Assembly: GCA_963693365.1 (NCBI GenBank)
Contig: CAVNZM010000002.1
Coordinates: forward strand, 15,748,001-15,812,000
From: Amoebidium appalachense
Lineage: Eukaryota > Ichthyosporea
Reading direction: 5' to 3'
Length of the DNA stretch: 64,000 bases
Shown here piece after piece: positions 26,918 through 47,986 of the stretch; position 1 is the stretch's first letter, and the number at the start of each line of letters is the position of its first letter. The notes under the pieces were generated by a model, which saw only the letters and a program-made list of their open reading frames with translations, searched no databases and had not been told where the DNA came from. Both the position numbers and the translations under genes were made by a program.

Positions 26918-27864
26918 GGGTTTGGGGGGGGAGTTCCATGAGGCTGAAGGGTGGGAAAAGGATGATACGGAAGTGGGATGATTTACAACAATGCCAAGGG
27001 AAGGAGGGGTTGGGGTTTGTTGGGGGGGGGGGGGGGGGGGGGGGGGGAGGCTGGTCAGTGTCTGTATTCGGCATGGTGCGTACAGCTCTGGTGTAACCAT
27101 AGTAACAATGAAACATTCTGCAGGAGTCTATGGCCAACGACGACCAATCAATGATGGCTGCGGCCAAGCTCCTGTTCACAACAAAACGCTTCGTTTGGCC
27201 ATTGATCATCGGCAATTTCTTGCCTATTTTGGTTCAGTTCTCCTGCGGTTCATTCATCGCATACTACAGCCGCACCCTGTTCCAGGAGCTCGGGTTCGAA
27301 AACGGGGAGTTGGCAACTGTTTTGATCGGTGTGGTGGGTATGTTTTCCATGTTTTTGGCCGGTGCCCTCATCGAGAGGTTGGGACGGAGGGGTATTCTGA
27401 TTTATGGGTGGGCCGTGGTGGCCGTGCTAGCCGTTATGTTTGCGGTTGCATCGATAAAAAGCGCTGATCCCGGGTGGAATAAGGCCGGGTTCGGGTTTAT
27501 TCTTCTGTATTCGCTGATTGGAGGCGCACCTGCAAGTATCGCAATGATGATTGCCCCCGAACTTTTCCCGAATAACGTCCGGTCGGTGGCGGTGGGTGTG
27601 TGCAGTTTGACTGCGCGCGCAATGTCGTTCGTCGTGGCTAAGACTTTCCTGAATATTACGGACGCACTCGGCGACTATCTGTTCTTTTTGTTTGCGGCGT
27701 GTTCCGTCGTCGGGATCTTCTTTGTGTTGTTGTTTGTTCCTGAGACGAGTGGTGTTCCACTTGAAGAGATTGAGCAGCTGTTTGATCGGAAAATCCAGAT
27801 TGGAAAACCCCGGAGATCTAGGGCTTCGATGGCGGACAGGGAGAAGAGCACGGCTGATTGCTAA
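25254..27864 (+). CDS. Sugar-porter-type MFS transporter, three exons
   Basis: Exons 25254-25776, 26106-26467 and 27124-27864 (introns 329 and 656 nt, GT-AG, phases 1 and 0) give 541 aa, a normal sugar-porter size. A hydrophilic N-terminal tail of about 75 residues precedes about 12 membrane segments. Sugar-porter hallmarks are visible: FVPESPRWLL after TM6, an aromatic Q..CG...AYYS stretch in TM7, ERLGRRG in the TM8-9 loop, APELFPNNVRS after TM10 and VPETSGVPLEEIEQLF after TM12. The protein should sit in the plasma membrane or a vacuolar membrane and carry a hexose or related polyol. The substrate cannot be read from sequence, and the usual QQLSGIN core is altered, so specificity may differ. 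ATG 25254 gives the first in-frame Met. Intron 2 holds G runs and a short (GT)n. Confidence 0.88.
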
Positions 27865-29574
<1,710 letters not shown>

Positions 29575-30188
29575 TCCGATATATCCTAATTCCGAAAATA
29601 TTCCGGAAATTTCCACTTTTGTGAATTTCCACCGCACCAAATCAATAAATTAGTCAGACTGATGTTGCATCCAATGGAAATAATTCCTTAATTTTCCGGA
29701 AATTTCCAACACTAATCAAAAATAGTCACTGAAATATCAGCCTTTTAAGGTTTGATGGGAACGTTGCTGATCGGAAATTCTGTTTCAAATTCGCACCCGA
29801 CCTCAAGTAGAGTTGGATTTTTTTATTTTTATAATGACTTTATTGAGATTCTCATTTAGGAAATTTCCATGGAAAGTGATAGGCCGAAATTTCCGCCTGT
29901 TGCCAGGCCTCACCCTCCCCGCCCCCCGGCCCCCCCGGCCCCCCCCCCCCCCCCCCCCCTCCCCCCCCCTTCCCCCCAAGCCTACTAATAACATGTGAAG
30001 GTTCACGCCAAGAAACCTATAGCTCCACAACACCTATAGTATTTATATATGCTAGTATTATTATTACTTTGAACGGGAAAATTCCCAAAAATTCCTTGAA
30101 AAAGATCCATTAATATTGCATGTGCTTACAAGTACACCGTGCGTATGTGCATATGCAGCTATTGGAAATTTTTGGAAATTTCCACCTT

Positions 30189-30231
<43 letters not shown>

Positions 30232-30650
30232 ACCACCACCACCACCACCACCACATATGTGTGGATATTGTCGTGTATTGACAATGCAGGAACCTTAGAA
30301 AAACAGGGAAAGCCTTTCCTTTTTAATGAATGAAACCATGTAGATACTTGTACAAGTACATATCACCATATGATATCCAGCAGTTTCCGGAAATCAAATG
30401 GAAATGCCTCTAAGTTCACAGTAGTACCTACCTACGCAGGTGGAAATTTTGGATATTTCCACCGTAGTCATGGAAATTGGACATTTCCGGAAATTTCCGG
30501 AAAGTTCCAGTTTCCAAAATTTTAATTCGAAAAATACCTCCGACTTACCTATCTGGGCCGGTGTAATTTCCATCCTATTTCCGGAAATTTCCGGAAATGG
30601 AAATTTCCGGAAACGATTTCCACTTATTTCCGGGATTGGGCTATCTCTCC
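29575..30650. repeat. Cluster of GGAAATTTCC palindromes (heat-shock-element-like)
   Basis: At least a dozen GGAAATTTCC, TTCCGGAA or GGAAA/TTTCC words occur in about 1.1 kb. The best array, 30484-30508, is five alternating nTTCn/nGAAn pentamers in perfect register. A second, 30578-30613, has four pentamers, a 1-bp slip, then three more. Such alternation is the consensus of heat-shock elements; the same words also resemble STAT- and NF-kB-type sites. The minus-strand open frame through it repeats PEISGN only because of the DNA repeat. A C run lies at 30190-30231. Confidence 0.6.
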
Positions 30651-30689
30651 CGAAAATCTTTTCGGACCCGTCCAGGCGTTTGGCCCTAT

Positions 30690-31439
<750 letters not shown>

Positions 31440-31689
31440 ATGAGCAATATGAAGTTCTACTTTGATAACTTGGTATATAGCCTCCTGCTACCCAGCCTTT
31501 CAGTTTGATAAGTCCCGACTATTTCAGAATTCCCCTCTATGCCAAAGGTTTCATCCCTGTGCCTCCCCAGCCTTCACTCGCCTAAGTCACTAATGCCTCC
31601 CCCCCCTCCCCCCTCCCCCGGCCCCTCAGCCCCCCCCCCCCCCCCCCACCCACCCACACCCACACACACACCACACACACACAAAAACA

Positions 31690-31754
<65 letters not shown>

Positions 31755-32783
31755 GCACGGGATTTGCCGAGTAAGGCGGTTTAGAGAGACTGCAAGGGAA
31801 CTTTCACTGGCTGCATGGACAAGAGCTAGAAACATAATCAGATGATTCCCCAGCCGCCATCACACCGACATCCATTTTTACTTGGCTACATAGCTATAGG
31901 AAGAAAACCAGGCAAACTTCCCCCGGCTAGTAGTGCACCGTTGAAATACTTTGAAGGTCCTTAAGTGCAAATATTATCCCGTGCAGAACTTTCCTTTGAC
32001 CCCCCCGCCCCCCTCCCCAAACCCCCAACCCGCCTTCTCCCCCTCCCCCCCCCCCCCCCCCAACGCCACCAACCTCCCTTCCCCCCTCCCCACCCCCTCT
32101 CTCTCTCCCCCCCCTCCCTCCCCTCCCCTCCCCTCCCATCCCCCCTCCCCCCCTCCCCTCCCCCTCCGCCCCGCGGCCGCCCGGCTCTGAAGTCCCAACT
32201 CCAGCATATGCGCATGCCTCACTTCAACTTTTCCCTGTGAACTGCCATGCGTTATATATAGGCCATGGTCATTGGCTAACCTTAATTGCCATATTTGCAT
32301 TTTCACAGTGGGATGGTTGGCTTAACGTCAGTATGAAGAACAAACATTGGGTCTATGAAGGTACTGGCCCGAATTGGTAGGTAACAGGTGGAAGGGGTTG
32401 GTGGGTTGGTATAGGCGGCTGGATAGGTCACGTGACTTGAAAGATGATTGGTGATTGGCAGGAATCAGTGGCAATGGTTACACCACTGGCAGTACCTATG
32501 TCAGGAAAGGGGTGGGGTGGGGTGGGGTGGGGGGGGGGGGAGGGGAGGGGGATCCGGAGGGGACGTCGATCGTTGGGTTGTGTAGTCAGACGGGGAAGAG
32601 GAAAGAGTGAAGTGGAGGGAAGGAGGGGGGGGGGGGGGGGGGGGGGGGGGAGGAAGGAGGGGGGCCCTCAACTGATCCTACATAATAAGGTGCCTATTTG
32701 TAAATTTCAAGAAAGTAAATTCAACCCACATACACTTGCTGCTTGAAAGCAGGCTGTGAAGTTTAGGGGTTAAGGCTCGCATG

Positions 32784-32826
<43 letters not shown>

Positions 32827-32871
32827 TGTGTCTGTGTGTGTGTGTTTGTGTTTGTGTGTGTGTGCGCGCGC

Positions 32872-32904
<33 letters not shown>

Positions 32905-32955
32905 TGTGTGTCCGTTTGCCCGCCCGCACACGTGTGTGCTCATATGTGTGTATTG

Positions 32956-32990
<35 letters not shown>

Positions 32991-33130
32991 CGCGCACGCG
33001 TGTCTTATATGTGCCTGTGTGCACTCAGTGTATCCACAACTCCACCCTAACCAACCAAGGGAGGGAACAATACATTCACGTGATGACGGACGTTACACGC
33101 GTACACAGACGCGCACATGTGCAAACGTGA
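31440..33130 (+). CDS. Candidate small gene, four exons (weak)
   Basis: Four segments connect in frame: 31440-31472 (starting [14 protein letters not shown], donor TTG/GTATAT), 32309-32360 (acceptor TTTTCACAG preceded by GGCTAACC), 32462-32499 (acceptor ATTGGCAG, donor TAT/GTCAGG) and 33029-33130 (acceptor GCACTCAG, ending TGA), giving about 74 aa. Exon 2 is open in only one frame, and the peptide around the exon 2-3 junction ([18 protein letters not shown]) looks protein-like. Introns contain (CA)n and poly-C or poly-G. The last donor is weak and the exons are short, so the model may be partly or wholly chance. No family match. Confidence 0.25.
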
Positions 33131-33559
33131 TGAAAGACACCATAAGCACAAAACAGCCACAGATTTCTTTGTTTTGACAACACTTGTATTCTTGAACTTC
33201 TGACTGACGCCCGTGCATGAACGAATTCACCGACCAATCGGGACATTCCTTAAAACCTTAAAAACAACAAAATCCGTGACGTAAGCTCCTGCATGCATGA
33301 TGCAAAGCGGCCAACATACGCAAAAGAAACCGTATCTCTTAGTTAGCTATGAAATAAAAACGAAGTGTGATTTTGTATGTAAAAGTAAATATACTATCGT
33401 CCATATTGCAACCTTCAATACATAAAACAACAGCAACTCTTTCCGAGTGCACATTCATTCTCCGGTTTAACCACTCGTGTTTACTACTTACTACAATCAG
33501 CAAAACAATCGCATACTTGAAAAAATAAAAATCAGACCATCGTACTGCCCACATGCACG

Positions 33560-34798
33560 CTATCGAGTCTCTCCATTTATAGCGGTCTCACCAATCACAA
33601 ACGTCCTTAAAGTTTCCTGGTTGATGTGTTCTACAACCTTCTTTTCCTTCTTCACGTTTCCATCATTAATTTCTGAACATTCCCCCGCCGAGATATTCCT
33701 ACCTGTTGCCCCAACCACCACTTGTATATTTGAACCCGTCCGCCCTTCCGTCGAAGACCTTCTAAGCATAGCTCTAAGATTTAAGTACCATAGAACGTAG
33801 ACTAGAACGGCCTGGAAGATGAGCCACGTAGGCAGAATAATCCGCGCCGCGGGTTTATCCAAAAGTTCGAAATGTGTCAGGTTTGAAAATGTGTAGTAGA
33901 TATAATAAAGGAGATAGCTCACGAAGAAGAAGAGTAAGATCATGGTTTGATCTAGATCGTATACTCTGAGGCTATTGCGTTGTGTGTGGAGCATGGTCGC
34001 CATGACAATGCAACAGGTCAGGTAGAAAAGATCCAATGAAATGCGAGCGTAGAAGAGCCTGTCCATAAGATCGTAGATCCGTGGGTCGTCAATGCCGTTG
34101 ACAACCACAAACAGCTGTGTGTGTGTGTGTGTGTGTGTGTGTGCCGTGGTAGTATGTGCGTGTATGTCGTTCTGCATGTATGCGGGAAAGGTGGTGAAGA
34201 GGCCCTGCGCCGGGAGGGGTGGGGGTGGGTTAGTGGGTGGGGGGGAGGGGGGGGGGGGGGGGGGTTGTTGTTAGTATGTATCACGCAGGAAAAACCATGC
34301 TTGGGGCCACACTTGAACAGATTGATGTTACCAATTGTACGTGCCTTTCACTCTTAGGCTTACTCCCCCCCCTTCCCCCCCCCCCCCCCCCCCCCCCCTC
34401 CCCCTTCAACCTCTTCTCCCTTGCGCAATGCCTCAAGTTGCTTTGGTATGTTTAGTTAAATTTTCCATGTTGAATCCCATTTCCAATTTTTTTCAGTTCT
34501 TTCCATCAATTTTGAGGGCTCGGGAGAGGCAGGCACGACAAATGTAAGTGCATTGCTGCCTTTGGTGTGTGGCCCGCACACGTGGCAAGAAATGCAGATA
34601 ATAAGAACGTGATAATCAGTAAACAAGTCAGTGTTTGTTTAAAATTTCTCAATAATGCACTGTGCCCGACTATGTGAGTAAGCGGAGATGTGTGAATCAT
34701 ATCTTACACGGTTCAGGTCTATGTGTCTGTAGTTTGGTGGGTAGCACACCAAGGTCTAAATGTGCCACGTGCATGTCTGTTTGACACGTGTGTCCGTG

Positions 34799-34841
<43 letters not shown>

Positions 34842-35024
34842 GTGTGTTGTGGCATGCCGGTTAGCGCTTCTTTGCATATGTCGTGTGCTTCCACAACCTG
34901 ACTGACGGTGCGGCTAATGCAACTCCACCGGCAAACCAACTAAAAATTAGAAGGTAGAAACCGTTTGGTAGGGCGTGGATGCCCTGAGCCTAGTCTACCA
35001 CACCCATGCAGGTTTTGTACACGG

Positions 35025-35070
<46 letters not shown>

Positions 35071-35123
35071 CTTTTTTTTTCGCTTTCTTTTCTTTTCTTT
35101 TCGTTTTTCTTTCTTTTTTTTTG

Positions 35124-35160
<37 letters not shown>

Positions 35161-36300
35161 GTGGGGGGGGGGCAGGGGGAGGGGGGAGGGAAAGGGTTGT
35201 TTGGAATACGATATAGAGCACGAAGTACACATCCATAAACAACAAGGGGGGGGGAGGAGGGAGAGGGGGGGGAGAGAGAGAGGGGGGGGGGGGGGGAGGG
35301 GGGGGGGGGGAGGTGGGATTGTCATATACCTGATAAGTGAGCCACAGGGCCAGATAGGGCACGTGCAGAAGCACCAACACACAACACATCCACCCGAGGC
35401 CCATGGACAGGCGCACGTGGTATGATTGCGTCCACCCGGGAGGGCAGAGGTGCGGGTGCCCAAAATAGATTATCACCAGGCGCACATACAGCACGGCCAC
35501 CGGAAGATACTTTAATGATAGCGCCATGAACCACATGGGCGTGTTGACTGGATCCTCCTAAAAGAAAGAGGGGAAATGTGTTAGAAAACTGATGCTAACG
35601 GGTCACGATCCTACACAAACACTCCAAAACCACAGAAAGATAAAAACAGAATGTGCATGGTGCATGCAGACAACGTACAACGATGCCTGTGTGGATTGTT
35701 AATATCTAGGCTGTGCAGGGCCATATGAGAGCACTCAATCCTGTAAAGACACACTGCAAAGCATCCGTACAAGATGTGGAGGGAATGCAATTCACAGACT
35801 TTCTCCGAAACCCAGTATGACACATGCATTACGAAGCCTAGTGATGCGTTACTAGTCTGACCTCATGATGCCGATGCTGAAGCATACAAATTATCCTTCA
35901 AGTGATTCTGGTACACATGGACGTGTACATACACACTATGACACACAACTTCACAAGAAATGTGCTTTGCAGAGACACTGTAGGTACAGACAGATGTAGA
36001 CACGTGATAACACACTATGTACCTGCACACGTCGATTAACACATATAGACATGCTCAGAAGCGAGTGTCGTTTGATAGTAAAAATCGAGTTGCAATGTGA
36101 TCAGTTGGTGCACACACGCAAGCACACACGGTGCCGCACACACACACGTGCACGCTCACGCACACACACACACATACGGACATCGAAGCAGGCATGCAGG
36201 ATATTCGTGCTCTGCTCCAGCTACTGCCTAAATCTTAGCACATATTCAAACAATGCAAAGGCACAAGATCCCGTAGCATGTGTGGACACGCACAGACAAG

Positions 36301-36334
<34 letters not shown>

Positions 36335-36918
36335 TGCGCACGCGCGCACACACACACACGCACACACACACACACACAGACACTCACACACACACACACA
36401 CACACACACATACGCACACACGTGCGCGTTGCCATATAATTCCTGCAGTGATCCATTTAAGATCTAGATCTTGGCACATTTTCAAACCATAACCATGCAA
36501 GTGCACAAGAACTCATAGCACGTGCACACGCCTGAAACTATTGTCTTTATCGAAAACGCGATTGTGTGGTGTGGTATGGGGCAATGTGGTGGTGGCGGTG
36601 TGCAGGGGTAATGATAAGCCTTAGGGGGCATACCGGTACCGCAGCCAAAAAAGGCATGTAGATGTTCCAACCAGTGTAAAACAACTGGATGACGAGGCCC
36701 AGCTGTGCGAGGAGGAAAAACAACGCCACATCTCTCTTCACACGCGTCAGCCCCTCTTGCCTTTCAAGGTAAAAAAGCGCAAACAACATAGCCAAAAAGA
36801 GCATCGCTCCAGCACCGAATACGCTGAGTGCCATGGGGTAGGCCCAATCTTCAGATGTTCCTGCCACCACCGCTGTGTCTGTTTGGTTGTTAACGTCTAC
36901 ATCGTTAGTGGTCGACAT
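33560..36918 (-). CDS. Eight-TM membrane protein of unknown family, four exons
   Basis: Exons: 36634-36918, 35330-35557, 34876-34983, 33560-34114; about 391 aa. Exons 1, 2 and 4 have clear GT-AG boundaries in phase 0 (acceptors TTTCTTTTAG and ACACACAG). Exon 3 starts after GGCTCAG, but reaches a TAA at 34861 without a suitable GT donor; a GC-AG intron at TAT/GCAAAG restores phase 0, so that boundary is uncertain. About eight hydrophobic segments follow a short N-terminus with an NNQT glycosylation-like site, two per exon in exons 1 and 2, one in exon 3 and three in exon 4. The C-terminal 70 residues are hydrophilic and charged. Layout is reminiscent of GPCR-like or other multipass receptors, but I see no diagnostic motif. 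ATG 36918 gives the first Met ([12 protein letters not shown]). Confidence 0.68.
34225..35315. repeat. Intronic simple repeats in the 8-TM gene
   Basis: G-rich DNA at 34232-34263, C run at 34364-34405, (GT)n at 34801-34850 within intron 3, and a 46-bp G run (35025-35070) followed by CT-rich DNA, (GT)n and G-rich purine DNA up to 35313 in intron 2. A GCACGAAGTACACA fragment of the dispersed repeat family occurs at 35218-35231. Confidence 0.85.
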
Positions 36919-38382
36919 GGTGGAATGTGGGTAACCAAAGCCCAAATTTAGTAATTAAAAAGTGGGAACTTTGTTGAGCATAAGGATGGGCACGATGACT
37001 TTCTCGGCACACTGAGAGCTGAAACCGCACATGGGGAATGCATCACTGTGCAGTCGCTCACGGGCTGAAAAGTCTTAAAGCCCCTGTTGTGTTTTCGTGT
37101 TAGAAAGAGTAAGCTAAGAAACCTTATGAAATTGGTTGAGGACACGTGCGTGGAAATAACTAGAACAAGGAACTGCATTGAACTACGTACTTCTCTGATG
37201 TTTGGAGCTAATGTAGAAGGAAAGATCTCTAAGGCCCCTCCGTGTGCTCTCGTTGTGGTGCATATGCATGCATGGGAGGTGTACAAAGGCTATGGTCTAC
37301 GTGGTGATATGTAATGTATTTGAAATATACATGTTTTGTACATCTATATACCGATGCATACGAAAGCACTGTAATCACGTATATGGTCTATTCTTGTAGG
37401 ACTCGTTGTTGGTCTCATGTCGGTGACGAAGTTGTCAGCAGGCAAACTAACGGTTTTTTGAACGTACGTGGAACTTGGCGATGAACCGGGAACAGGGCGT
37501 GAAATAATGAATAGCACATTCCCCTCTCGCAGCACATTCCCCTCGTGAGTTCCCGAAGTCCCAAAAGGTTCTCCCTAACTTTGAGGTTATTTACACTTAT
37601 CCGCTATATTTTTCAGTCATGACTTGAGTAGTAGGTTTAAAAAATTATTTAAAAGATACCTCCTTAGCACGTTGCTCATGTTTATAGATTTCATAGGGCC
37701 ACCCAGGTGGCTGGTAAGACTTGTTGTTACACCCATTGCCAGTGTCATTCAATGGGAAACGTGCCAGCGTCATTCCCAATTTCACACCCTGATAGGCAAT
37801 TGCGGGGACTCCATGGCAAGATTTGTACGAGCGATTTACTCGCAGTTGAACAGGTTCACTTTGAAGCTGCAAGAGAAAAGTGTAGGTTGGCCCCATGAAA
37901 CTGTATATTTAGCACTATAAGTGTGTGCTCAATGTATCCTGAAAATGTTTTTCAGCGCAAATGCAAGGCGTATACGGGGAACTTCGAAATTCGGAATGGA
38001 AGTGACTCTCAATGTAGGCTACCGTAGCACGCACGGGCACGCACCGCCGGTTGACTGATTGGTACATTGCGCACTGTGTATCAGGGTTGAAAACTTGAGG
38101 TTGAGATATTTGAATATGGTCCCGGGACCAGGATCCAACTGTTTTCTCGACTAGTATTAGCTATGTAGTTGTAAAGAGCAGCTCTCTATAAAAAAATGAA
38201 AATGAAATGGGCTTTTTTTTATTTTTTAGAGGGTGATATAACTTGAGGGTGGGGGATTATTACCATTTAAAAAAGAAACCAGCATGCTGTGTCATATTTT
38301 CACCCTGGGGAAAATATTTGCTAAAAAGTGCAACTCAGCTATTTGATTGGTAGAAATGATTCGTTTTTTGTGCAAATGATTG
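36919..38382. other. Unique intergenic DNA
   Basis: Between the 8-TM gene and the MITE-like element. Open frames are short and start with non-ATG codons; none has splice-supported continuity. I see nothing to annotate as a gene. Confidence 0.5.
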
Positions 38383-38612
38383 ATATCGTCCGCGAATAAG
38401 AGCCCCCCAAAATGTGGCCGGGGGGCGGAATCTTAAATTTTTTGGAGGGTCGGGGTCAGAATCTTAATGGCGGAAGGATCATCTAGTATTATTTAATCCT
38501 CCTGGGCCGCCAATAAGATCATCTTGAAAACGGGCTGGGGGGCAGAATCTTAAAAAAAGACCGTTTTGGGGGCGAAATCTTATTGGCGGGGGTTGTTATT
38601 CGCGGACAGTAT
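38383..38612. mobile_element. MITE-like element with terminal inverted repeats
   Basis: Ends are imperfect inverted repeats: GATATCGTCCGCGAATAAGA on the left and the complement of GATACTGTCCGCGAATAACA on the right, each continuing into a C5-6 stretch. The 230-bp interior contains degenerate GGGGGCGGAATCTTA words in both orientations and has no coding capacity. A target-site duplication is not obvious. Confidence 0.55.
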
Positions 38613-39786
38613 CTGTAACATCATGTGACTGTCATTGCACATGTACCCACGTGCATGCATACATGCATGTGGATTAAAGTGTGTATGCGCAATACTGCAC
38701 AGTAAAGTTATGTATATCTATTATGCACATAATGATATACCAAAGCTAGAGACTTTGAATCATGCGACTGTGTTTGAAAGCGCACAACACCGGGATCTTC
38801 TCAAGCCCAATATATCATGTCTGCCTCACGCTGGCAGATCTTGCCCGGCGGTGCGCTCCGACTCTCCGAGTCCGAGTCGGCGGCCTTGATCAAGTTGCCA
38901 ATGGCCGTGACCGTGACATGACATACATCATTGAACAGCTGCGTGTACTTGCGTCAGTTGCGTGTACGCTGTACATGGCATGCACATGTACGACGCCGCG
39001 CTATGATAAGCACATGTTCATCTTTACCCTCGATATAGTCGAATTGAGCTGGCGAGCAAGTGGAGACATACACATGCAAGCATCTATATCTGCATGCAGC
39101 TGTGTCACGGTCACGGTCACGTCTCCATCTCACTCGATCGGCAGTGCGCACAAAAGTCTTGCCAATGATCGAATGTTCTCTGCGGCACGCGCAAAATGGA
39201 TATGCCAGAATTCTTTATGCTAATTTGTCGAAAAGTCCTGTTAGTGTTGCCTGTGTGTGCATATGTATAACATGTACTTGTTTACTTCTACCATAAAATT
39301 TCTTGGGGACACAAAGTTACAAAAATTTGCTGTGTCTTCGTATTGGTTCAGTCTATCTTTCAGTGTCTGCAAACGGAAACGTGCACAGGAACCTGTCCGA
39401 CGATAAATAAGATGACAAAGGATTTTATTACGAACAGAGTCATGCACAGCCACCGCCACACCTCTGAAGGCTGGCCACAGGCCAGGTTATTTACAGGGCG
39501 CCAGCTTCATGATACCCAGCCACCACTAACACGAAAGTGCCAGAAACCCAAATCCCCCCTGCACGTGCACATTCATCGCAAAACTGGGCTACACACACAC
39601 ACACGCAGACGTGACACACATACACACACACGCACACACACACCCTGCGCCGCAGCCGTGCAGCAAGCCTCTCATGAACAACATGGCACTAAGTGACTTT
39701 CAATTCATTCCTTGCACCCCCAACTATCAACAATAATAACGAATTAAATAATCCCAACCCTTCTCCCGCCGTGTTTTTTGGTGCTT
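38613..39786. other. Unique region downstream of Cdc42
   Basis: Contains an inverted CGCCGACTCGGACTCGGAG block (about 38862-38881), a short GGTCAC tandem (39106-39119) and CA-rich DNA (39590-39645). TTTTATTA near 39424 reads as a TAATAAAA poly-A-signal-like word on the minus strand, about 360 nt past the Cdc42 stop codon. Confidence 0.4.
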
Positions 39787-47149
<7,363 letters not shown>

Positions 47150-47986
47150 GCTTTTTTCCCAGCTAAACATAGTGGATCGCAAAACCCCAAAACTCATGAG
47201 CAAACATCTCGCGACGGAGACATTTCCACCCCAACACAAAACAACACAGGACCGGAAGCACAGCTCCCGGCAGAGTTCCTAGAATATGCGAACTCTCGTA
47301 AAACACCCGAGCTCCGCCAAATTGCCAAGGAAACATATGCCAGCATTCTTGCAGGCAACGAGTACCGCCGCAACTCCCCTCCCAAACCGCCGGCTAAGGG
47401 GAACACCCAAGCAAACGGTAACATCAACATCCCACCCAAATACGAGAGGGTGTATTTCAAAGTCAAGCACGGCAGACGCCCACACAGGGCCATGTGGTCC
47501 ATCTTCAAGGCTCTCGGCTTCCGGTGCTCTCGCATCCTTTGTCTGTCCTTCATTGGATACGATGTGCTGGAAGTAGCAGTACGGGGCGACTATAACCGTG
47601 CGTTCATCCGTGACGCGACAAAGGGGTGTGGAAGCTTCTTCACCCACCTCCCAAGCTACGACCCATGCGCGCCGGAAAACATTCAGAAAGCAGACAAAGA
47701 ACGTAAAGTGTCTGCTAAGAATGCGTGCGCCACACGTTGTCGTGTACGCATCAGCAAGGCAAAAGAGTTCCTCGCAAAGTTGGAAAACGATGCTACGAGC
47801 GTGATAGACACGGACACGAAGGAACCAATGTTTTCTGGTGAGAAACTGCTCGAGCGCAAACGCCGATGCGAGATGGAAATCGAGCTCTTCTGCGAACTGT
47901 TCGCGCTGGCGGAAGGTCGTGCATACGACCCCGTAAGCGACAAGTGGGAACCAACCCCACAGGTGTCGGACCAAACCGATGCCTAA
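47150..47986 (+). CDS. Retrotransposon ORF1 protein (nucleic-acid-binding type), 5' end uncertain
   Basis: Open from 47150, just after an in-frame TGA, to TAA at 47984-47986 (278 codons), but the first Met codon is only at 47492. Either the element is 5'-truncated or the start lies in another frame (an ATG at 47196 opens a different frame for 28 codons). A basic segment with a beta-alpha-beta-beta feel (VYFKVKHGRRPHRAMWSIF, then ILCLSFIGYDVLEVAV) is compatible with an RRM-like fold, as in ORF1 proteins of several non-LTR clades; this is inference. A charged helix-rich C-terminus follows. No CCHC zinc knuckle is visible. Its stop codon overlaps the ATG at 47979 that probably starts ORF2. Confidence 0.7.
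   Translation, partial: AFFPAKHSGSQNPKTHEQTSRDGDISTPTQNNTGPEAQLPAEFLEYANSRKTPELRQIAKETYASILAGNEYRRNSPPKPPAKGNTQANGNINIPPKYERVYFKVKHGRRPHRAMWSIFKALGFRCSRILCLSFIGYDVLEVAVRGDYNRAFIRDATKGCGSFFTHLPSYDPCAPENIQKADKERKVSAKNACATRCRVRISKAKEFLAKLENDATSVIDTDTKEPMFSGEKLLERKRRCEMEIELFCELFALAEGRAYDPVSDKWEPTPQVSDQTDA

Noticed and set aside
37624-37920. 98-codon plus-strand frame with basic start
   Set aside because: Begins at a non-ATG codon, composition unlike neighbouring genes, no splice continuity.
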